A program made the translations under genes and the position numbers. The notes beneath the pieces are model-generated. The model was given only the letters and a program-made list of their open reading frames with translations. It did not search any database and had not been told where the DNA came from. Below, piece by piece: positions 8,222-16,572 of a stretch of 64,000 nucleotides of DNA. The stretch comes from Clostridium sp. (GTDB taxonomy: Bacteria > Bacteroidota > Bacteroidia > Bacteroidales > Muribaculaceae). The stretch covers positions 383,612 through 447,611 of the forward strand of contig JAMPBQ010000001.1 in NCBI GenBank assembly GCA_023666615.1, written 5' to 3'. Numbering within the stretch: position 1 is the stretch's first letter; the number at the start of each line of letters is the position of its first letter.

Positions 8222-9292
8222 ATGGGACAGGATATATTTTATACGAATAGGGTTGTTGAGGCGGTGGATAGGATTGTGGAGGGGCTTGGGAGCCCCGGGG
8301 CGTACATTGTGACTGATGCGAATACGGCAACGCTGGCTTTGCCTTTGTTGATGGAGGGGTGCAGGACGCTTAGGGATGCAAAGACTATTTCTATAGCTGC
8401 CGGCGATGCGAATAAGGGGCTGGAGAGCGCAAGCAGGATTTGGGAATGGCTTTCGCGGAACGGGGCTACGCGGAAGAGCCTGGTGATAAACCTTGGCGGG
8501 GGAATGGTGACGGATTTGGGCGGGTTCGCGGCGGCGACGTTCAAGCGCGGGCTGCGATTCGTGAATGTGCCAACGACGCTGCTAGGCGCTGTCGACGCTG
8601 CCGTTGGCGGCAAGACGGGGATAAACCTTGGGGGGCTAAAGAATGAGGTAGGGGCTTTCGCGCCGGCGGAGGCTGTGATTATATCCACTATCTTTTTTAC
8701 GACGCTTCCGGCGCAGGAGATGAAGTCGGGGTACGCAGAGATGATCAAACACGGTCTTTTGGATGGGCCAAGCGAATTGGCGGCGCTGCTGAAATATGAC
8801 GTCACGGGGCCATGCGCGGACAATGACAAGCTGCTTTCGCTGATAGAGCGGAGCGTGGGGGTGAAGTCGGCCATAGTGGCCTCCGACCCTAGAGAGGCGG
8901 GGCCCCGGAAGGCGCTGAACCTGGGGCACACGATAGGGCATGCGTTTGAGGAGTTTTCTTTATCGGGGATGAAGTCGCCCATTCCACACGGCTATGCTGT
9001 GGCGTGGGGATTAGTGGCGGAGCTTGTGCTTTCGCATATGATTTTGAAATTCCCGGCTGACAAGCTGCATGCCGTGGCGGCATACGTGAAGGAGGAATAT
9101 GGATATTTCGACATAGAATGCGATGATTATCCTGAGCTTTTGCGATTGATGGCGCATGACAAGAAGAACGCCAGCCCGGATGAGATCAACTTTACGCTGC
9201 TGCGGGCGCCGGGGGATGCTGTGACGGACTGCACGGTTTCGGTGGGCCAGATCCGCGCCGCGCTGGATATATATAGGGATTTGATTGGATAG
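8222..9292 (+). CDS. aroB: 3-dehydroquinate synthase
   Basis: This 356-residue enzyme converts DAHP to 3-dehydroquinate in the shikimate pathway, using NAD and a divalent metal. Diagnostic segments are the glycine-rich NLGGGMVTDLGGFAAATFKR, PTTLLGAVDAAVGGKTGIN, and the metal-ligand helix LNLGHTIGHAFE. A second ligand Glu lies in KSGYAEMIKHGLL. I chose the ATG at 8222; an upstream TTG at 8198 lies in repeat DNA. No other aromatic-pathway gene is nearby, so it appears monocistronic. The downstream spacer is repeat-rich. Confidence 0.95.
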   Translation: MGQDIFYTNRVVEAVDRIVEGLGSPGAYIVTDANTATLALPLLMEGCRTLRDAKTISIAAGDANKGLESASRIWEWLSRNGATRKSLVINLGGGMVTDLGGFAAATFKRGLRFVNVPTTLLGAVDAAVGGKTGINLGGLKNEVGAFAPAEAVIISTIFFTTLPAQEMKSGYAEMIKHGLLDGPSELAALLKYDVTGPCADNDKLLSLIERSVGVKSAIVASDPREAGPRKALNLGHTIGHAFEEFSLSGMKSPIPHGYAVAWGLVAELVLSHMILKFPADKLHAVAAYVKEEYGYFDIECDDYPELLRLMAHDKKNASPDEINFTLLRAPGDAVTDCTVSVGQIRAALDIYRDLIG

Positions 9293-9305
9293 GGTATGTG
9301 CTCTT

Positions 9306-9483
9306 GCCACAAACGACCTCTACGAGGCCGATTTGGCGTGCATATATGATATCCCCAGGCCAAGGCCCCAGCCCCAGGCCAAGGCCTGGGGTTTCGTCAC
9401 AATTGCGGGGCCTACGGCCCCGCGCTTGGGCGGGGATTATTGTCTGGGGTTTTGTCACAATTGCGGGGCCTACGGCCCCGCGC
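9306..9483. repeat. Palindrome-rich dispersed repeat, family A, copies 2 and 3
   Basis: Copy 2 (9306-9425) repeats the order seen at 1568-1667: GCCACAA-ACGACC, TCTACGAGG, CCCCAGG/CCTGGGG, then TCACAATTGCGGGGCC and TACGGCCCCGC. Copy 3 (9443-9483) is only the last part, CTGGGGTTTTGTCACAATTG followed by CGGGGCCTACGGCCCCG. GGGGCC-TAC-GGCCCC is a perfect palindrome in both. Confidence 0.75.
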
Positions 9484-9557
9484 TGTGGTGGATGCTTGGA
9501 TGATTGGGGAGATTTTTGACGGCGGCGCGATATATCGGGATAATGATTTTAACGGAT

Positions 9558-9643
9558 TATCGTAATATCGTAATATCGTGATATCGTGATATCGTTATAT
9601 CGTTATATCGTGATGTCGTTATATCGTGATATCGTTATATCGA
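9558..9643. repeat. 8-bp tandem repeat, ten units of TATCGTNA
   Basis: Ten consecutive 8-bp units read TATCGTAA, TATCGTGA or TATCGTTA (one TGTCGTTA), followed by TATCGA. A similar GGGATAATGATTT-AACGG-type sequence flanks the array on both sides. It lies ~35 bp past the stop of the nitroreductase gene. Confidence 0.92.
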
Positions 9644-9679
9644 TTTAACGGGATAATGATTTAATGGGATGGGTGGGGG

Positions 9680-10429
9680 CTATTGCTTGGGGTCGAATCC
9701 TCGCTGGCGGAGGGCGTCGAGCATGCGGTAGTTCATCGCCTCGCGATAGTAGCCGATGATGTGCTTTACCCAGTCGTTGTCGGTCTGGTCGCCGGAACGG
9801 GTTTCGTTGTAGCGGGTCACAACGGCGTCGTAGTCGATTACGTCTTCGGGAATTTCGTGGTCCTGGCGGTATTCGTTGCGGAAAATGAGGAGGTCGGTGG
9901 GCTGCTTGGGCTTGAGGTCGTTGTGCTCGCGAGGAACGCCGATGGCCAGGCCGCAAACGACAAACACATGCTGCGGGAGCTTTAGGATTCGGGCAATTTC
10001 AGCCTGGTCCTTTGTGCGGGCGTATCCGATGGGGCAACAACCGAGGCCGAGGGATTCAACGGCCACAATTGCGCTCATCATTGCGAGGCTGGCGTCGATA
10101 ACGCCTACGGTGTATCCGTCGACGGTATCGTAGAATGGGGGCATCTCCACGCTTTTCGCCATAGCTCCCTTAGAGATTTTGTTGTAGTCAATGCAGAAAA
10201 CCATGAAGCGGGCGCAGGTCTTGATCTGCTTTTGGCCGATAAGCTTTTCGAGCTCTTCCTTTACGGCCTGGTCTTCAACGTCGATGACGCAGAATTGCTG
10301 GCCGTTGTAGCTAGTGGGTGTGTTTCGGATAGCGGCGTAGATGAATTCGCGCTGTTCTTCGGTGAGCGGGATTCGCTCGTAACGGCGCACGCTGACGCGG
10401 TCGAGCAATGACTCTTTTACGGATTTCAT
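9680..10429 (-). CDS. NAD(P)H-dependent nitroreductase family protein
   Basis: This 249-residue protein is an FMN-dependent oxidoreductase. The N-terminal SVRRY (residues ~13-17) and NTPTSYNGQQF fit the FMN-phosphate contacts. YTVGVIDASLAMMSAIVAVESLGLG (split by the alanine run) forms the core helix, followed by CCPIGYAR and VVCGLAIGVP. The layout is closest to NfsA/Frp-type nitro/flavin reductases, with a C-terminal extension. The natural substrate is not predictable. It is divergent from the aldo/keto reductase gene, with 142 bp between starts. Confidence 0.9.
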   Translation of the reverse strand: MKSVKESLLDRVSVRRYERIPLTEEQREFIYAAIRNTPTSYNGQQFCVIDVEDQAVKEELEKLIGQKQIKTCARFMVFCIDYNKISKGAMAKSVEMPPFYDTVDGYTVGVIDASLAMMSAIVAVESLGLGCCPIGYARTKDQAEIARILKLPQHVFVVCGLAIGVPREHNDLKPKQPTDLLIFRNEYRQDHEIPEDVIDYDAVVTRYNETRSGDQTDNDWVKHIIGYYREAMNYRMLDALRQRGFDPKQ

Positions 10430-10545
10430 ATCTAAATATTAAGGTTTCGGGTTGGATACTACGAAAGAGAACAAATGATGTGGGGTGAATGTTCGGGATG
10501 CCATATTTTTGCGGCGATGGGGGAGGAGGGTGAACAAAAAAATCG

Positions 10546-10553
10546 TAACTTTG
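10546..10553 (+). promoter_or_regulatory. -7 promoter box of the aldo/keto reductase gene
   Basis: TAACTTTG matches the Bacteroidetes -7 consensus TAnnTTTG and lies 18 bp before the chosen ATG. No good TTTG -33 box is seen at the usual distance. Confidence 0.6.
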
Positions 10554-10571
10554 CGAATAAAAACTTTAGAC

Positions 10572-11525
10572 ATGAAATATAATTTTTGTGGAAACAGCGG
10601 GCTTATGCTACCGGCGATATCGCTGGGGCTGTGGCATAATTTCGGCGGGGTTGACCCTTACGAGAAGTCAAGGCAAGTCGTGATGCACGCATTTGAAAAG
10701 GGCGTTACGCATTTTGACTTGGCCAACAATTACGGGCCACCCGCGGGGAGCGCCGAGGAGACTTTCGGGAAGATACTTAGCGATGGGCTTGGCGCGCACC
10801 GAGATGAGATAATAGTGTCGTCAAAGGCCGGACATCTGATGTGGGAAGGGCCTTATGGCGACGGAAGCTCGCGCAAGCACATCATGGCGAGCATTGACCA
10901 AAGCCTCAGGCGCACGGGGCTTGAATACTTTGACATATTCTATAGCCATCGGTACAATGCGGAGACTCCGCTGGAGGAGACTGCGCAGGCGCTGGTTGAC
11001 ATAGTGAAGCGCGGGAAGGCGCTGTATGTGGGGCTGTCGAAGTATCCGGTGGAGAAGGCAGAGGAGATGCGCAGGCTGATGGCTGAGCAAAACGTGCGTT
11101 GCCTGATTTACCAGGATAGGTACAATATGCTTTCGCGCAAGCCGGAGGAGAAGCATCTTGAATTTTTGCGCAAGGAGCGGCTGGGCTTCATAGCTTTTTC
11201 GCCGCTGGCGCAGGGATTGCTCACGAGCCGCTATCTGCATGGCATACCTTCGGATTCGCGCGCGGCTCGGCCTTCGGGATTCTTGCACCGGGAGGATGTG
11301 ACTGAAGAGGTTGTGGCTAAGATATCAAGGCTTAACGCTATAGCGCAAGAGCGCGGGCAGACATTGGCGCAGATGGCGCTAGGATGGGTTCTGGCCAAGC
11401 CGGAGGTGACGTCGGTGATAGCCGGCGCAAGCTCGGCTGAGCAGCTTGACGACAGCCTCAAGGCGCTTGAGGGGGCGGAGTTTGACGCTTCTGTCCTTAA
11501 GGCCATTGATGAGATAATCTTGTAA
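10572..11525 (+). CDS. Aldo/keto reductase, YghZ/Gpr type
   Basis: This 317-residue NADPH-dependent reductase closely follows the E. coli YghZ/Gpr pattern: SGLMLPAISLGLWHNFGG, HFDLANNYGPPAGSAEE with the catalytic Tyr and Asp region, the strand-4 Lys in SSKAGH, and YSHRYN. Gpr reduces L-glyceraldehyde 3-phosphate and detoxifies aldehydes such as methylglyoxal; that substrate is inferred from the family. I chose the ATG at 10572, because the longer frame would begin upstream of the -7 box at 10546. An intrinsic terminator follows the stop. Confidence 0.92.
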   Translation: MKYNFCGNSGLMLPAISLGLWHNFGGVDPYEKSRQVVMHAFEKGVTHFDLANNYGPPAGSAEETFGKILSDGLGAHRDEIIVSSKAGHLMWEGPYGDGSSRKHIMASIDQSLRRTGLEYFDIFYSHRYNAETPLEETAQALVDIVKRGKALYVGLSKYPVEKAEEMRRLMAEQNVRCLIYQDRYNMLSRKPEEKHLEFLRKERLGFIAFSPLAQGLLTSRYLHGIPSDSRAARPSGFLHREDVTEEVVAKISRLNAIAQERGQTLAQMALGWVLAKPEVTSVIAGASSAEQLDDSLKALEGAEFDASVLKAIDEIIL

Positions 11526-11537
11526 CTATAGGGAAAG

Positions 11538-11573
11538 AAAAAAGGCTAAGCTTTTGAGGCTTAGCCTTTTTTT
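11538..11573 (+). terminator. Intrinsic terminator of the aldo/keto reductase gene
   Basis: AAAGGCTAAGC and GCTTAGCCTTT form a strong stem around TTTTGAG, followed by a T-run. The A-run upstream may let it also stop transcription of the opposing tRNA-Gln gene. Confidence 0.85.
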
Positions 11574-11574
11574 G

Positions 11575-11645
11575 TAGTCTTACCTGGATTCGAACCAAGA
11601 CAAACAGAACCAAAACCTGTTGTGCTACCATTACACCATAAGACT
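11575..11645 (-). tRNA. tRNA-Gln (UUG)
   Basis: On the minus strand AGTCTTA pairs with TAAGACT as the acceptor stem. The D-arm is GTGT/GCAC, the anticodon stem ACAGG/TCTGT encloses TTTTGGT with anticodon TTG, and the T-arm CTTGG-TTCGAAT-CCAGG is canonical. CCA is not encoded. A promoter lies at 11679-11709. Confidence 0.95.
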
Positions 11646-11678
11646 ATCGTTGCCCAATCCTTTAGGACTTAAGCGATG

Positions 11679-11709
11679 CAAAGTTACGGATTATTTCTTA
11701 TCTGACAAA
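11679..11709 (-). promoter_or_regulatory. Promoter of tRNA-Gln
   Basis: The minus strand reads TTTG (11706-11709), a 19-bp spacer, then TAACTTTG (11679-11686), matching both Bacteroidetes boxes. The mature 5' end lies ~34 bp downstream. Confidence 0.8.
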
Positions 11710-11797
11710 ATTTTTGATAGTTAAATTTGGATTTTTTTGTTTTCGAGGGTTGGTTTGACGGATGCACCGGGGTGCATCCCTACGATTTTTGCAAGTT

Positions 11798-13276
11798 TTA
11801 TTTTATAATTTGGGAGAAGTCGGCGTCGATTGGGGAGTTAGTTTGGTAGTCCCAGAGGGTAAGGCTTCGGATTTGGTAGTAGTAATTCCAAAAGGCATAG
11901 AGTTCGTTGACGTATTCGCGACGCGCCTCGTCCTTTTTTACGCGAGAATCGTTGAGGTCGAGGGTCGAGATTTTGCCTATTAGGAAAGTTTCAACGTTTG
12001 TGGCGTATCGCTTTGCAGCGATTTCGTCGGCGCGGCGGGCGCGCTGCAGCTGGTGGAGCTGGTTGCTGTATCGCTCTATAAGGATGAAAAGGTTTTGGTT
12101 GAAATTCAATGTTTCGCGGCGCACTTGGCTTTCAACGAGCTTTCGGTTGCTTTCGGCCACTTTCACTTTCCCCTTGCGGCGCCCCCAGTCGAGTATTGGA
12201 ATCGATACTCCGACCTCCACCACTTGATTTCCTTTTAGGCCTTGGTAGCTGCCGCGCAGGCTTTGGTCGGCGCCGGTGTATCCTAGCTGGGCGAATAGGG
12301 TTATTTCCCTTTGGTTGCCCTTAGCCTTAGCCACTTCATAGTCGGCTTCGAGCTGAAGGCGCAGCATTTGCTTTGCGAATTGATTGTTGGCCAGGGCCTT
12401 TTCCAGGGCGTCGGCGTAGGCGATTTCCACCTCGGGCACTTCTTGCGGGATTTCGGCGATTATCTCGATGCCTTCGCCGTAATCAAGGAAGGTGCGGAGC
12501 TTGAACATATTGCTTTTCAGCGAGCTTTGGCAATCGGTGAGGTCGGTGCGGGCGTTAAGGAGGTTGAGCTCCATTTGGAGGAGATCGTTTTCGCTGATTC
12601 TGCCCATGGCGCGCTTTTCCTTAGCCACCTCGTAGAGGCGCTCGGCGTTATGGAGGTTTTGCTCGGCGATGTTGAAGTTTTCGCGGGCCATAATCAAGGA
12701 GAAATAATACGATATGGCTGATGCGGCGACGTCCTCTGTGTCGCTTAGGAATTGGGCCTTTGCCTCCTCGTACCTCACGGGCTCGATTTTGCGGTCCCAT
12801 TTCACGTGGTTCACGCCGAAAATGGGCTGAGAAATGGTGACGGCAAAGGGGATGGACATGTAGCGGTTGAAGGGGTTGTCGCTGAGCTGCCGGAAAAAGT
12901 CGACAGAAGAATTTACAGAAACCGTGGCGCCCGTCAGCCAAACGTTTTGGCTGAGCGAGAGCTCGCCTCGGGCCTGCAGATAATTGTTTCGGACAAAGCT
13001 GTAGCTGCCGTCGCTTTGCTGATAGGCGGAATATTGCTTGTAATATCCTGGGATAGTGGCGTTGAAGGAGAGCTCAGGCAAGAGCTCGGCGCGATAAGAG
13101 CGAAAGCCCCAATAAGAGCTTTTGAGCTTATTGATGGCGACTTCGGCGTCGACGCTGCTTGCTCGGGCGCGCAGGATGGCCTGGGGCAGGGAGAGCGAAA
13201 GGGTGTCGCTCTCCTGCGCCCAAGCCGATGCGGCTGACGCTAAAATAAATAATATGCTTAAAATCCTAAATCTCAT
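11798..13276 (-). CDS. TolC-family outer-membrane efflux protein
   Basis: This 492-residue protein has a signal peptide ending in SAWAQ and two repeats of the outer-membrane efflux fold. Long amphipathic helical stretches (e.g. NFNIAEQNLHNAERLYEVAK) alternate with barrel strands such as NQVVEVGVSIPILDWGRRKGK. It is the last gene of a five-gene operon (adaptor, ATPase, two permeases, TolC) read right to left, 10 bp after the permease stop. It should provide the outer-membrane exit duct for that ABC exporter. The substrate is unknown. Confidence 0.93.
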   Translation of the reverse strand: MRFRILSILFILASAASAWAQESDTLSLSLPQAILRARASSVDAEVAINKLKSSYWGFRSYRAELLPELSFNATIPGYYKQYSAYQQSDGSYSFVRNNYLQARGELSLSQNVWLTGATVSVNSSVDFFRQLSDNPFNRYMSIPFAVTISQPIFGVNHVKWDRKIEPVRYEEAKAQFLSDTEDVAASAISYYFSLIMARENFNIAEQNLHNAERLYEVAKEKRAMGRISENDLLQMELNLLNARTDLTDCQSSLKSNMFKLRTFLDYGEGIEIIAEIPQEVPEVEIAYADALEKALANNQFAKQMLRLQLEADYEVAKAKGNQREITLFAQLGYTGADQSLRGSYQGLKGNQVVEVGVSIPILDWGRRKGKVKVAESNRKLVESQVRRETLNFNQNLFILIERYSNQLHQLQRARRADEIAAKRYATNVETFLIGKISTLDLNDSRVKKDEARREYVNELYAFWNYYYQIRSLTLWDYQTNSPIDADFSQIIK

Positions 13277-13286
13277 AGGGAGAGGG

Positions 13287-14528
13287 TTATTCGTCCTTGA
13301 TGGCGATCGCGGGCTCTATTTTGGTGGCCTTTCTGGCGGGAATCCATATGCAAATGACCATAGCGATAGCCAAGAACAGGAGGGTGGCGGCGCCGGATAT
13401 GAGCACATCGGCGATGTTGGTCCTATCCTCGGTCAGGAACATGTTTTTGCAGATAGGCCATCCAATGGCGACCATCAATACGGCGGCCATAAGAATCAGA
13501 ATCAGGCCTTCGGAAATGACGCGGCGGAAAATATCGCTGTTTTTGGCGCCGCACACCTTGCGGATCGCAGTCTCGCTGACGCGCTGCTGCACCCTGAACC
13601 AGAAAACGCCCATAATGCCCAAGGCCACGATAATCACGAGCATGACGTTAAGGCTTATGGTCATGCGCAGGGTGGTGTCCTTGCCGCGCTGCTTAGCCTT
13701 TGCGCGGTCGTTGAGGAATTCAAGGTTGTAGAGGATTACATTTCCCTGCTTCTGCATAGATGGGGTACTCTCAAACTCCTCGATGAATTTATCCCTCATG
13801 CTGGGCTTAACCCTGATGGCAATTTCCCAGGCGTCAAAAGACCCGTTTTCATCAATGGCCTTCAGGACCATGCCGTTTTTCCCCAGGTCATAGTCGCTGC
13901 GGCGAATCATGCGGACCATGTCGCCAACGCGACGAGGGTTGCCTCCGCCCAGCCATGCAGACTTTCCGAGGTATTCTTCCGGCTGGCGGATGTCCTTGTT
14001 TTCGAGGACAAGGTTCGTCACCAGCAATTCGTCGTTGCGCAGCATGTTTTCAAGCTCGGCCTCCGATTTCCCGGTAAGGCTTTCAATGTGGAGCACCCTT
14101 ACCATGTCGGGGCTCATCTCCCTGACGTTGCAGTGATAGCCGATGGTATCCTCTTCAAAGAGACGCAAGGCGGTGCCGCTGTATGAGAGGTTGTAAGGGA
14201 GGGCGTTTGAGGAGAATGCCGCAGCCTCTACATAAGGGCTTTTCCTAATGGTGTTGATGAGGGCGCGCATGTCCTGCCGCTCGGCGGCATTGGCTTCATC
14301 TCCCCTATCTATGTAATCGGGGCTTTCCTTTGGAATTGTGCGGATGTTGACGGAGCACACGTTGTCGGTGTCCGCCCCGAGGGGATAGAACAGCGCCTTG
14401 GCGGTGAAAAGCAGGCCAACGGTGATAAGCCACACTGCGATAGCGACCACAGCGAGGCCCAGGACCATCCAAATATTGTCGCGCCACTCGCGGCGCATCT
14501 GCTTAAGCAATGCTCTTTTCATAATCAA
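13287..14528 (-). CDS. MacB/FtsX-type ABC transporter permease
   Basis: This 413-residue inner-membrane protein has one N-terminal membrane segment (~20-42), a periplasmic MacB-like core domain of ~230 residues, then three C-terminal membrane segments (from ~286). VSETAIRKVCGAKNSDIFRR is the conserved cytoplasmic coupling region before the last two helices. MacB-type permeases move substrate by periplasmic mechanotransmission instead of through a membrane pore. Its start overlaps the stop of the preceding permease gene by 4 bp. It is similar in layout but not identical to that permease, so the exporter probably uses a heterodimer. Confidence 0.92.
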   Translation of the reverse strand: MIMKRALLKQMRREWRDNIWMVLGLAVVAIAVWLITVGLLFTAKALFYPLGADTDNVCSVNIRTIPKESPDYIDRGDEANAAERQDMRALINTIRKSPYVEAAAFSSNALPYNLSYSGTALRLFEEDTIGYHCNVREMSPDMVRVLHIESLTGKSEAELENMLRNDELLVTNLVLENKDIRQPEEYLGKSAWLGGGNPRRVGDMVRMIRRSDYDLGKNGMVLKAIDENGSFDAWEIAIRVKPSMRDKFIEEFESTPSMQKQGNVILYNLEFLNDRAKAKQRGKDTTLRMTISLNVMLVIIVALGIMGVFWFRVQQRVSETAIRKVCGAKNSDIFRRVISEGLILILMAAVLMVAIGWPICKNMFLTEDRTNIADVLISGAATLLFLAIAMVICIWIPARKATKIEPAIAIKDE

Positions 14529-15811
14529 GCTCGAGATTTAGAGATGGCTTCGGCCGGCTGGACCATAGAAGCCTTCCAAGATGGGACAAAAGCGCTAAGG
14601 AGATTGAGGATGAAGCAAACGCCAAGCGCCACAGCGAAGCTTTTCCAGGTGAAGAGCATCGAGATTGTGGGGGTATAGGAAGCGAATTTCAGGGCGTTGG
14701 CCTGCACATCATCGCCAAACTCCATAAAGCTGGCCGATAGGAACAGCATGAACAAAATGCTCAGGACCAGGCCGATCAGGCCGCCAATGAAAGTGACAAT
14801 CAGATTTTCGCCGAGGAGCTGGGCCACGATATTGCGCCTCTTTGCACCGAAGGCGCGGCGTACGCCAATTTCAGAAATCCTGTGGCGCAGGCGGCCTCGC
14901 ATCATAGCGCTGAGGTTGATCGCGGGGATTAGCATCAGCACGAAGTAGATGGCATATCGCGACGTCTTCTGGTCGGAGATGTCGGGAGTAATGTTGCTGA
15001 AGATCTCGCCTGTGGCGAAATATTCGGCGTTGTGGGGCGCTTCGTGATATATGGCCTCAATGCTGTCTTTTGCCCACTCCTGGTTGAGGCGGTCGTATCT
15101 TTGGCGCACCTGGTCCTTGATGCTTTGCTCAGAGACGCCCGGCTCGAGGAGGAGATGGATCATCATGCCGCCCATTTTATCGTCCCTGGGGTAGATGTCG
15201 CTTTGAGTGAAAGGCTTATAGATATTGGAGAAGGTGGCTGAAAGAGTCGGATTCACGTCCTCGACAACGCCGTTGACGATGTAGGGGACGGTGTTCAGGT
15301 AGAGGATTTCCCCCTCGGCATCGTCCTTGCTGAAGAAATCGCGGGCAACGGAGCGGGTGATAATCACGCGTTTTTCATCGCCGCCAATTTGAGATTCGTC
15401 AAAGGGCTTGCCTGAAATGAAATTGAAATCGTAAAGCTTCCAGAAATCGGCGTCTGTTTTCATTGACTGGACAGATTTGGCCAGCTTTCCCTTGACAGAC
15501 GCATTGTCAGTGCCGGCCCAAGAGCTGGAGATTCCGGTCTTTTCAATTCCGGAGAGCGAGCCGTAGATTCTCTGGAGCAAAGGATAGGCCATGGAGCCGC
15601 TGGCCCACATATTAGGGCTTTTGTAGTCGATGCCGCCGCCGTACATCATGCGGGATCTATGCGTCTCCGGGGCGACTTCGACGGTGGCGAGCTGGTCGGA
15701 CATGAAGAAAATCATCACCAGGAAGATGGCGAGGGCTGTGCCGGAGATGGACACCCAGGTCATCATGCGCTGATGGGTCATTTCGTAGAATACTTGTCTT
15801 AGATATTTCAT
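14525..15811 (-). CDS. MacB/FtsX-type ABC transporter permease
   Basis: This 428-residue permease has a membrane segment at ~18-38, a periplasmic MacB_PCD domain, and three C-terminal membrane segments. RISEIGVRRAFGAKRRNIV is the coupling segment that meets the ATPase. The periplasmic part contains DADFWKLYDFNFISGKPFD and KRVIITRSVARDFF, typical of the core domain in Bacteroidetes efflux permeases. It is translationally coupled (ATGA overlap) to the next permease, and 60 bp downstream of the ATPase gene. It probably pairs with the second permease and the LolD-like ATPase. Confidence 0.92.
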   Translation of the reverse strand: MKYLRQVFYEMTHQRMMTWVSISGTALAIFLVMIFFMSDQLATVEVAPETHRSRMMYGGGIDYKSPNMWASGSMAYPLLQRIYGSLSGIEKTGISSSWAGTDNASVKGKLAKSVQSMKTDADFWKLYDFNFISGKPFDESQIGGDEKRVIITRSVARDFFSKDDAEGEILYLNTVPYIVNGVVEDVNPTLSATFSNIYKPFTQSDIYPRDDKMGGMMIHLLLEPGVSEQSIKDQVRQRYDRLNQEWAKDSIEAIYHEAPHNAEYFATGEIFSNITPDISDQKTSRYAIYFVLMLIPAINLSAMMRGRLRHRISEIGVRRAFGAKRRNIVAQLLGENLIVTFIGGLIGLVLSILFMLFLSASFMEFGDDVQANALKFASYTPTISMLFTWKSFAVALGVCFILNLLSAFVPSWKASMVQPAEAISKSRA

Positions 15812-15871
15812 TAATTGATGTATTTTTTAATAGAAGATTTTTTTTAAGGGCTTTAAGCTGTTTAAGGGGGC

Positions 15872-16546
15872 TTATTGGATTTGGCGGCCGTCGAAGAATC
15901 GGATGATGCGGTCGGTCATGCGGGCTTGGCTTTCGTTGTGGGTAACCATCACGATGGTGCGTCCGTCTTCTTTGTTGAGCTGGTGGAGTATGTCCATTAC
16001 TTCCTGGCCCATCTTAGAGTCGAGGTTGCCTGTGGGCTCGTCGGCGAGCACTATCTGCGGGTCGCCGATAATGGCGCGGGCAATGGCCACTCTTTGGCAT
16101 TGGCCGCCGGATAGCTGGCCGGGGTAATGGCGCATGCGGTGGCTCAGCCCCAGGCGTGTGAGCACCTCTTCAGCCTTGTGGCGCGTCTCTTTTGCGCTGA
16201 CGCCGCTGCGGTATGCAAGGGGTAGCGCGACGTTGTCGAGGATGTTGAGCGAGGGGATAAGGTGGAAGCTTTGGAATACGAACCCGATGTTGCGGTTGCG
16301 GAATTCGGAGAGCTTTGAATCGTTCATTTTGGCTGTGGCGTCGCCCATTATTTCTAGCGTGCCAGACGTGGGGGCGTCGAGAAGGCCGATGATGTTGAGC
16401 AGCGTTGACTTTCCGCAGCCTGACGGGCCCATTATGCTGACGAATTCGCCTTTTTCAATTTCGAGGTTTACGTTTTCGAGGGCGAGCGTCTCGATTTCTT
16501 TTGTGCGGTAGATTTTGTTTACCTGTTTAAGGGTGATTATTGGCAT
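15872..16546 (-). CDS. ABC transporter ATP-binding protein (MacB/LolD type)
   Basis: This 224-residue ATPase has a Walker A GPSGCGKST (residues ~39-47), Q-loop FVFQSFHLIP, signature LSGGQCQRVAIARA, Walker B IVLADEPTGNLDS and H-loop VMVTHNE. The length and sequence match the MacB/LolD subfamily that serves FtsX-like permeases. It lies between the adaptor gene and the two permease genes. It should energise export through the adaptor and TolC encoded in the same operon. Confidence 0.95.
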   Translation of the reverse strand: MPIITLKQVNKIYRTKEIETLALENVNLEIEKGEFVSIMGPSGCGKSTLLNIIGLLDAPTSGTLEIMGDATAKMNDSKLSEFRNRNIGFVFQSFHLIPSLNILDNVALPLAYRSGVSAKETRHKAEEVLTRLGLSHRMRHYPGQLSGGQCQRVAIARAIIGDPQIVLADEPTGNLDSKMGQEVMDILHQLNKEDGRTIVMVTHNESQARMTDRIIRFFDGRQIQ

Positions 16547-16572
16547 ATGTTTTTTTAGTTTTTAGTAATTTT

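Larger units (their letters stand above)
9293..9679. other. Non-coding spacer made of repeats
   Basis: These 387 bases between aroB and the nitroreductase gene hold family A repeat copies (9306-9483) and a ten-unit 8-bp array (9558-9643). I see no credible gene. Short ORFs here are translations of the palindromes. Confidence 0.75.

Noticed and set aside
9558-9643. CRISPR array
   Set aside because: The repeated unit is 8 bp with no spacers; no other repeat-spacer array or cas gene is seen in the window.
13122-14186. 354-codon plus-strand ORF opposite TolC and a permease
   Set aside because: It spans two well-supported minus-strand genes and has no recognisable motif.
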